In this document: in pieces, positions 7,186 to 10,749 of the stretch
How the letters are laid out: every line of letters begins with the position of its first letter
Position numbering within the stretch: position 1 is the first letter of the stretch
Source of the DNA: Pseudomonadota bacterium
Lineage (GTDB): Bacteria > Desulfobacterota > Desulfovibrionia > Desulfovibrionales > Desulfovibrionaceae
DNA: 10,749 bases
Direction: 5' to 3'
Assembly (NCBI GenBank): GCA_023438245.1
Contig: JAEXRD010000077.1
Location: 1 to 10,749, forward strand
The notes under the pieces: generated by a model
Told to the model about the DNA's origin: nothing
Database searches by the model: none
The model's input: the letters and a program-made list of their open reading frames with translations, nothing else
Program-made: the position numbers and the translations under genes

Positions 7186-8256
7186 ATGGCAAAGTCCCGC
7201 ACCCCCTTCCTGCGCCGCGCGCGCACGCCGCTTCTGGCCCTGCTGGGCCTGTGGCTGTTCTGTGCCGGGGGCTGCGCCATGCTGCCCATCGCGCTCACCG
7301 GGGCCTCCTTCGCCGTGCCGCAGGCCGCCAGCCTGGCCATGAGCGGCGTGAAAGCCGCCCACAAGGCCGGATACGTGGCCACCGACGAGCGCGATCCCAA
7401 CACCATCATGCGCGACAACATGCTGGCCCTCAACGGCCAGAGCGCGCTGGTGAACGACAAGGCCGCCAGCGACGTGCACGTCTACGCCTTCACCGGCGAC
7501 CTCTTCGCCACCGGCCTGGTGGACACCCCGGAGCAGCGCGACCGCATCGTCGCCACCCTGCGCGGCGTGCGCGGCGTGGACGAGGTCAAGGGGCTGATCC
7601 GCCTGCGCAGCGACCCCAAGGTGTACGCCCGCATGAGCGACACCGCCCTGCAGAACTACGTGCGCATGGCCCTGGGCAGCCACCTGCTGCACAAGAACGC
7701 CCAGGTGGAGATCGACGCCGTGGGCGGCGAGGTGTGCATCATGGGCGTGGTGGGAACCCACGCCGAGGCGCTCGACCTCATCCAGTACGTGGAGTCCACC
7801 ACCGGCGCGCGGGCCAACTCGCTCTTGGCCATCCGCGACGAATTCGCCGCCGATCTGCCGCAGACCAACCGCCGCTACCTGCTGACAACCTCGGCGGAGG
7901 CCGGGCTGGCCTCCCAGGCCCCCGTGGCCGAGCGGGGCCCGGCCCTGCCCCGCGGGCCGGTGCACTACGCCCTGGTGCCGCTCCAGCAGGCCTATCCGGG
8001 CTTCTACGCCGCCCAGGACGAAAGCCCCGCCGTGCATGCCGCCTGGAACAAGACGCGCCTGCGCCTGGGCCAGCGGCTGGAAGCCCTGGCCAAGCGCGAG
8101 AAGAGCGAACTGGCGCGCGTGGAGCTGCGCACCCTGGCCGCGCAGGTCACCACCGACCGCGACCTTTCCATCACCGACCGCCTGAGCGTGGCCCACGCCC
8201 AGGCCCGCGACCCGCACGCCAGGCAGGCCATCAAGGCCCTGCTCTCGGTGTACTAG
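7186..8256 (+). CDS. BON-domain lipoprotein
   Basis: A 356-residue predicted lipoprotein. The N terminus has a basic n-region (KSRTPFLRRAR), a hydrophobic core, and a lipobox AGG-C30, giving membrane anchoring after cleavage. Two BON-like segments follow. The first is about residues 95-145 (DVHVYAFTGDLFATGLVDTP, then RGVRGVDEVKGLIRL). The second is about 150-215 (ALQNYVRMALGSHLL, VEIDAVGGEVCIMGVVGTHAE). BON domains are found in envelope proteins and are thought to bind phospholipid or stabilise the outer membrane. The C-terminal 140 or so residues are helical and charged and match nothing I recognise. The ATG at 7186 has no strong ribosome-binding site, only GGAA about 17 bases upstream, but it is the only start that gives a clean signal peptide. 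An intrinsic terminator follows 55 bases after the stop. Confidence 0.8.
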   Translation: MAKSRTPFLRRARTPLLALLGLWLFCAGGCAMLPIALTGASFAVPQAASLAMSGVKAAHKAGYVATDERDPNTIMRDNMLALNGQSALVNDKAASDVHVYAFTGDLFATGLVDTPEQRDRIVATLRGVRGVDEVKGLIRLRSDPKVYARMSDTALQNYVRMALGSHLLHKNAQVEIDAVGGEVCIMGVVGTHAEALDLIQYVESTTGARANSLLAIRDEFAADLPQTNRRYLLTTSAEAGLASQAPVAERGPALPRGPVHYALVPLQQAYPGFYAAQDESPAVHAAWNKTRLRLGQRLEALAKREKSELARVELRTLAAQVTTDRDLSITDRLSVAHAQARDPHARQAIKALLSVY

Positions 8257-8310
8257 GGTGTGAGCGGCCCCCGGCTTATCCGCCCCGCCCTCCGACGCTT
8301 TTCCCCACGC

Positions 8311-8340
8311 ACCCTGTCAACAGGGTATTTTTGTCCTTTT
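8311..8340 (+). terminator. Intrinsic terminator (copy 1 of repeated module)
   Basis: ACCCTGT-CA-ACAGGGT forms a hairpin, followed by ATTTTTGTCCTTTT. It lies 55 bases after the BON lipoprotein stop codon and should end that transcript. The same hairpin and T-tract recur at 9655-9683. Confidence 0.7.
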
Positions 8341-8391
8341 CCCGGCCAAAACCATGCCATTTTCGGCCTCGTCGAAAACCTGGGGTATACT
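8312..8391 (+). repeat. Duplicated terminator-promoter module, copy 1
   Basis: About 80 bases nearly identical to 9655-9735. The first 24 bases, hairpin through TTTTTGTC, are identical, and TTTTCCCGGCCAAAA is shared. Then both copies have CATG flanked as AAAA-N8-TTTT (8348-8363 here), a more variable GC-rich stretch, AAAACC, GGGGTA and a -10-like box. It lies upstream of the Bbp19-like gene. Confidence 0.8.
8362..8391 (+). promoter_or_regulatory. Candidate promoter for Bbp19-like gene
   Basis: TATACT (8386-8391) is a good -10 box, 26 bases before the ATG. No good -35 box is seen; TTCGGC (8362-8367) at 18 bases is poor, so an activator or another sigma factor may be involved. The -10 box sits at the same offset in the second copy of the module. 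Confidence 0.5.
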
Positions 8392-8416
8392 GCCGCAAAC
8401 CCCAAGGAGGACGACG

Positions 8417-8653
8417 ATGCCCGATGACCTGACCCTGACCGTGGCCTACGCCCGCTGCTTCGAGGGCGAGGCCGGACGCCTGGTGCTGGAGGACCTGGCC
8501 CGGCGCGGCCTGCTGCGCGAGAGCACCTTCCACCCCGATCCGCACCGCGCGGCCTTCAACGAGGGCCGCCGCAGCCTGGCGCTGCACGTGCTGCGCATGC
8601 TGGAGCGACCCGGGGCGGCGCGCCAGGCTCCCGCCCCTGCCCATCACCCCTGA
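8417..8653 (+). CDS. Bbp19-like small phage protein
   Basis: A 78-residue protein resembling the Bbp19 family of small proteins found among head genes of podoviruses such as Bordetella phage BPP-1. The signature is YARCFEGEAGRLVLEDLARR (11-30), then FNEGRRSLALHVLRMLE (47-63). Its exact role is not established. The ATG has AAGGAGG at ideal spacing (8404-8410). No terminase or portal gene is next to it, unlike in phage genomes; instead a lipoprotein gene on the other strand converges on it. It has its own promoter module upstream. The family call rests on motif recognition by eye. Confidence 0.7.
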   Translation: MPDDLTLTVAYARCFEGEAGRLVLEDLARRGLLRESTFHPDPHRAAFNEGRRSLALHVLRMLERPGAARQAPAPAHHP

Positions 8654-8680
8654 CAGCCCGAAGGGGGCGAAGGGGGGGCG

Positions 8681-8710
8681 AAAAAAAAGGGGGAGCCCGA
8701 AGGCTCCCCC
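8681..8710 (-). terminator. Intrinsic terminator of the small lipoprotein gene
   Basis: A perfect 9-base stem, GGGGGAGCC / GGCTCCCCC, with a four-base CGAA loop on the plus strand (8689-8710). It is bordered by eight A at 8681-8688, which read as eight T after the hairpin on the minus strand. It begins 26 bases after the lipoprotein stop codon. No T-run follows on the plus strand, so it is mainly a minus-strand terminator. Confidence 0.88.
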
Positions 8711-8735
8711 CAGATGGCCAATGGCCGGTGAAGTC

Positions 8736-8963
8736 TTAGGACTTCTTCTCTTCCTTCTTCTCGGCGGGAGCGGCCGGGGCAGCGCCGTCGGCGGGCTTGG
8801 CGGCGTCGGCCGGCTTGGCCTCGGCAGGAGCGGCGGGGGCGGCGGGGGCAGCCTCAGCCTTGGGGGCGTCGGCCTTCTTCTCCTCGGCCTTCTTCTCACC
8901 ACCGCAAGCGGAAACGCCCAGGGCCAGAGCAGCAACGATCATGACGGAGAACAGCTTTTTCAT
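8736..8963 (-). CDS. Small Lys/Ala/Pro/Glu-rich lipoprotein
   Basis: A 75-residue lipoprotein. The signal peptide MKKLFSVMIVAALALGVSAC carries a classic lipobox VSA-C20. The mature part is low-complexity with no predicted fold: EKKAEEKKADAPKAEA, then AAPAAPAAPAEAKPADAAKP, ending EKKEEKKS. Such a tail could act as a flexible spacer or wall/membrane tether; no enzymatic role is expected. The ATG follows AGAGGAAG at good spacing. It is a stand-alone unit, with a consensus -10 promoter upstream and a strong terminator downstream. It runs against the flanking phage-like genes. Function is not known. Confidence 0.8.
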   Translation of the reverse strand: MKKLFSVMIVAALALGVSACGGEKKAEEKKADAPKAEAAPAAPAAPAEAKPADAAKPADGAAPAAPAEKKEEKKS

Positions 8964-9277
8964 GGAATCTTCCTCTCTCTTATGGTGTTTGGACTCGAAG
9001 CCGAAATTCATTCTTCCCGAAGCGGCTCCACCCGGAGCCAACACCCTCTCTCTGCCCGGAAAGCGACAGAAGGCGGCCGGGAACGGAACAGGGAGCATGG
9101 CACATGCGCGGACACGCCACGCAGGCGCTACGCACCCGTCCTTCAGGCGCTCCATTATACCCGTTGGTTTCGCTTGGCAACAGGTTCGTTACTCTTTTTT
9201 TTCGGCGGCCCATTCCCTTGAATAACAAGCCCCCGGCATCGCATCTGCGCCACCGGGCCCGGACAGGGAGAACGACA
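8964..9277. other. Divergent intergenic region, small lipoprotein / GNAT-like gene
   Basis: About 314 bases without a gene I can support. On the minus strand it holds the lipoprotein promoter and a leader of roughly 185 bases. The leader has a 6-base stem-loop (9024-9039, GGCTCC-ACCC-GGAGCC). A run of eight T lies at 9195-9202. No clear plus-strand promoter for the GNAT-like gene is seen. Confidence 0.5.
9154..9180 (-). promoter_or_regulatory. Promoter of the small lipoprotein gene
   Basis: A perfect TATAAT -10 box (minus strand, 9154-9159) with TTGCCA upstream (9175-9180) at a 15-base spacing, slightly short. CTGTTG at 18 bases is an alternative -35. Transcription would begin near 9147, leaving a long untranslated leader. 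Confidence 0.6.
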
Positions 9278-9637
9278 ATGGCCATCATCCGCCGCAATGG
9301 CGCACATCCTTCGCTTTCCGGGCTGCCCCGGGAGCGCCCCTTCGAGTTCCTGGACCTGGCCGACGCGGCCGGAACCTACGCCGCCGCCGCCATCGGCGAA
9401 CGGCCCGGCTGCCTGGAACTGCACCTGACCGTGCTGCGCTGGGGGCCCAGAAGCGCCCGGGCCCTGCGCCAGGACCTGGAATGGCTCAAGGAGCTGGCGC
9501 GCTCGCGCGGGCAGGACCGCATCGTGGGCCACACCATCGCCGCCGGGCTGGAGGTGGACCGCCGCTGGTTCAAGTTCGCCCGGGCCTACGGCTTCACCCG
9601 CCAGTTGGTGCACCAGAGCGCCGAGCTGGCCCTCTGA
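9278..9637 (+). CDS. Small GNAT-like / internal-virion-like phage protein
   Basis: A 119-residue protein. Its central and C-terminal part, LELHLTVLRWGPRSARALRQ (46-65), DLEWLKELARSRGQDRIVG (66-84), then DRRWFKFARAYGFTR (94-108), looks like a truncated acetyltransferase (GNAT) fold. It resembles small GNAT-like proteins encoded near the scaffold and capsid genes of T7-like podoviruses. The pattern of a charged helix, a GxxRIVG strand and a final F-x-R-x-Y/F-GF-T-R is the basis for this. An intact acetyl-CoA loop (Q/RxxGxG/A) is not seen, so activity is doubtful. The ATG has AGGGAG about 7 bases upstream. It ends 18 bases before a terminator and is transcribed toward the scaffold-like gene. Confidence 0.55.
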   Translation: MAIIRRNGAHPSLSGLPRERPFEFLDLADAAGTYAAAAIGERPGCLELHLTVLRWGPRSARALRQDLEWLKELARSRGQDRIVGHTIAAGLEVDRRWFKFARAYGFTRQLVHQSAELAL

Positions 9638-9654
9638 GCCGCCCCTCCCGCCTC

Positions 9655-9683
9655 CCCTGTCAACAGGGTATTTTTGTCTTTTT
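9655..9683 (+). terminator. Intrinsic terminator (copy 2 of repeated module)
   Basis: CCCTGT-CA-ACAGGG hairpin followed by TATTTTTGTCTTTTT, 17 bases after the stop of the GNAT-like gene. It should separate that gene from the scaffold-like gene despite their common direction. Confidence 0.7.
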
Positions 9684-9705
9684 CCCGGCCAAAAACATGG
9701 CCGTT

Positions 9706-9735
9706 TTGTCCGGGCCCCAAAACCGGGGGTACAAT
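9706..9735 (+). promoter_or_regulatory. Candidate promoter for scaffold-like gene
   Basis: TACAAT (9730-9735) is a good -10 box with TTGTCC (9706-9711) 18 bases upstream. It corresponds in position to TATACT in copy 1. The leader to the ATG would be about 65 bases. Confidence 0.5.
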
Positions 9736-9807
9736 GCGCGCAATCCCGCCAGGGCAGCGTGCCCGGAGCGGGAACGCCCGCACCCCAACCCCCGCAAGGA
9801 GACCATC

Positions 9808-10659
9808 ATGCCCGATGCCCGCACGCCCCTGAATCCCGCCAACACCGTCAACGAGGACTGGCGCGACACCCTGCCCGGCGATTGGACCGCGCCCCACCGC
9901 GACGAATCCGGCGCGGAAATCCAGATCCCCCTGCGCAACCACCCCGCCCTGGCCAAGTACGCCTCCAAGGACGAGGCCATCAAGGCCCTGGTGCACACCC
10001 AGCGCCTGCTGGGCAAACGCACCCCCCGCTCGCTCATGTCCCTCTCCGCCGACGACGCTCCCTCCAGCCGCCCGGACTCGCCCGAGGGCTACGCCCTGCC
10101 CGAACTCGCCCTGCCCCAGGACTTCCGCGTCGACGAACCCCTCAAGGCCGCCTTCCTGGCCAAGGCCCACGAACTGGGCCTGTCCGACGCCCAGGCCGGG
10201 GGCCTGTTCGCCTGGTTCGTGCCCATGAGCGTGGAGGCCGCCCAGGCGCGCTCCCAGGCCCAGGCCGAACAGTCCCTCGCCCGCCGCCGCAAGGGGCTGG
10301 ACGCCCTGCGCCAGGCCCACGGCGACGCCGCCCTCTCCGTGGCCGACAAGGCCCGCAAGGCCGTGCTGGCCCTGGGCGGCGAACCCCTCCTCAAAGCCCT
10401 GGAAGACTGCGGCGCGGCGGACGAACCCTGCGTGGTGCAGTCCTTCGCGCGCATGGCTCCCGCCGTCAGCGAGGCCGGACTGCGCGGCAAGGCCGCCGGC
10501 GCCGCGCCCGGCCTGACCCCCGAAAAGCTGCGCGAGATGATGCGCGACCCGCGCTACCACGACCCCAGCCGCCGCGACCCCGACTACGTGCGCCAGGTGC
10601 AGCAGGGCTTCGAGACCCTGTACCCCGGCGAACGCCAGGCCGTGGCGGGCATCCGGTAA
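9808..10659 (+). CDS. Phage capsid scaffold-like protein
   Basis: A 283-residue soluble, helical, Ala/charged-rich protein. Its layout resembles scaffold proteins of podovirus-type phages. The N-terminal segment reads NEDWRDTLPGDW (15-26), then NHPALAKYASKDEAIKALVH (44-63) and TQRLLGK. A middle coiled-coil-like region runs roughly from 115 to 180. The C-terminal motif LTPEKLREMMRDPRYHDPSR (about 245-264) is followed by YVRQVQQGFETLYPG. The DWR-LP, PALAKY...EALKAYVH and L-x-x-MMxDPxYxDP patterns are the basis of the call. Scaffolds guide coat protein assembly and are not retained in the capsid. No capsid gene is seen downstream because the window ends. The ATG has AAGGAG at 9796-9801. There is no frameshift. 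Confidence 0.65.
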   Translation: MPDARTPLNPANTVNEDWRDTLPGDWTAPHRDESGAEIQIPLRNHPALAKYASKDEAIKALVHTQRLLGKRTPRSLMSLSADDAPSSRPDSPEGYALPELALPQDFRVDEPLKAAFLAKAHELGLSDAQAGGLFAWFVPMSVEAAQARSQAQAEQSLARRRKGLDALRQAHGDAALSVADKARKAVLALGGEPLLKALEDCGAADEPCVVQSFARMAPAVSEAGLRGKAAGAAPGLTPEKLREMMRDPRYHDPSRRDPDYVRQVQQGFETLYPGERQAVAGIR

Positions 10660-10688
10660 CACAATCGGGGGCTTCGAGACTCCGGACA

Positions 10689-10749
10689 CCGGGGGGGGGG
10701 CGGGCCCCCCCCCCGCCCCCCCCCCCCGGGGGGGGGGGCCCCCCCCCCC
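10689..10749. other. G/C homopolymer runs at window end, probable artefact
   Basis: From about 10689 to the end only G and C occur, in runs of up to about a dozen of one base. Nothing like this occurs elsewhere in the window. It looks like poly-G/C sequencing or assembly noise at a contig end rather than a biological repeat. Confidence 0.75.

Larger units (their letters stand above)
9655..9735 (+). repeat. Duplicated terminator-promoter module, copy 2
   Basis: Second copy of the sequence at 8312-8391, 1343 bases downstream and in the same orientation. It keeps the hairpin, the T-tract, CCCGGCCAAAA, CATG within AAAA-N8-TTTT (9692-9707), and the -10 box. The spacing from hairpin to -10 box differs by only one base between copies. 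Confidence 0.8.

Noticed and set aside
7110..8432. Alternative long plus-strand frame overlapping the BON lipoprotein
   Set aside because: Arg/Pro/Gly/His-rich shadow frame. The competing frame has a signal peptide, lipobox and BON-like segments.
8276..8935. Minus-strand frame sharing the peptide FGREKDKNTLLTG with another minus frame near 9670
   Set aside because: The shared peptide is just the translation of the duplicated intergenic terminator module; neither frame has other coding signs.
10689..10749. G/C runs as a G-quadruplex, telomere-like end or novel repeat
   Set aside because: Position at the very end of the sequence and pure homopolymer character fit sequencing or assembly noise better.

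Overview
The window is GC-rich, with 13 well-supported protein genes and no RNA genes, insertion sequence or CRISPR array that I can see. Gene content and codon bias suggest a sulfate-reducing Desulfovibrio-type bacterium (Desulfovibrionales). This is inference from family resemblance, not a search result. The last 60 or so bases are pure G/C homopolymer runs, so the right edge looks like a contig end of poor quality.

Left half (about 4-6790), all on the minus strand. Read in transcription order from the right, it holds a flagellar cluster: fliL, fliN, fliO, fliP and fliQ. After these come a putative Na+/H+ antiporter, a SAM-dependent methyltransferase and a family-39 glycosyltransferase. FliL is a stator-associated membrane protein and FliN is a C-ring switch protein. 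FliO, FliP and FliQ assemble the flagellar type III export gate. fliM is not between fliL and fliN, and fliR is not after fliQ; the antiporter occupies that position. A good sigma-28-like promoter (GCCGATAA -10 box) lies just upstream of fliL. fliP has no ordinary start codon where its signal peptide begins.

Middle (6790-8256): a roughly 400-base divergent intergenic region, then a plus-strand gene for a BON-domain lipoprotein.

Right part (8257-10659): three plus-strand genes resemble pieces of a podovirus-type virion-assembly module. They are a Bbp19-like protein, a small GNAT-like/internal-virion-like protein and a scaffold-like protein. They are not packed as in a phage operon. A minus-strand gene for a tiny Lys/Ala/Pro/Glu-rich lipoprotein, with its own promoter and terminator, sits between the first and second. 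An approximately 80-base intergenic sequence, made of an intrinsic terminator, a conserved AAAA-N8-TTTT block and a -10 box, occurs twice: upstream of the Bbp19-like gene and upstream of the scaffold-like gene. This duplicated terminator-promoter module driving scattered capsid-type genes is the most interesting part of the window. It may mark a domesticated phage or gene-transfer-agent-like system whose remaining parts lie outside the window.
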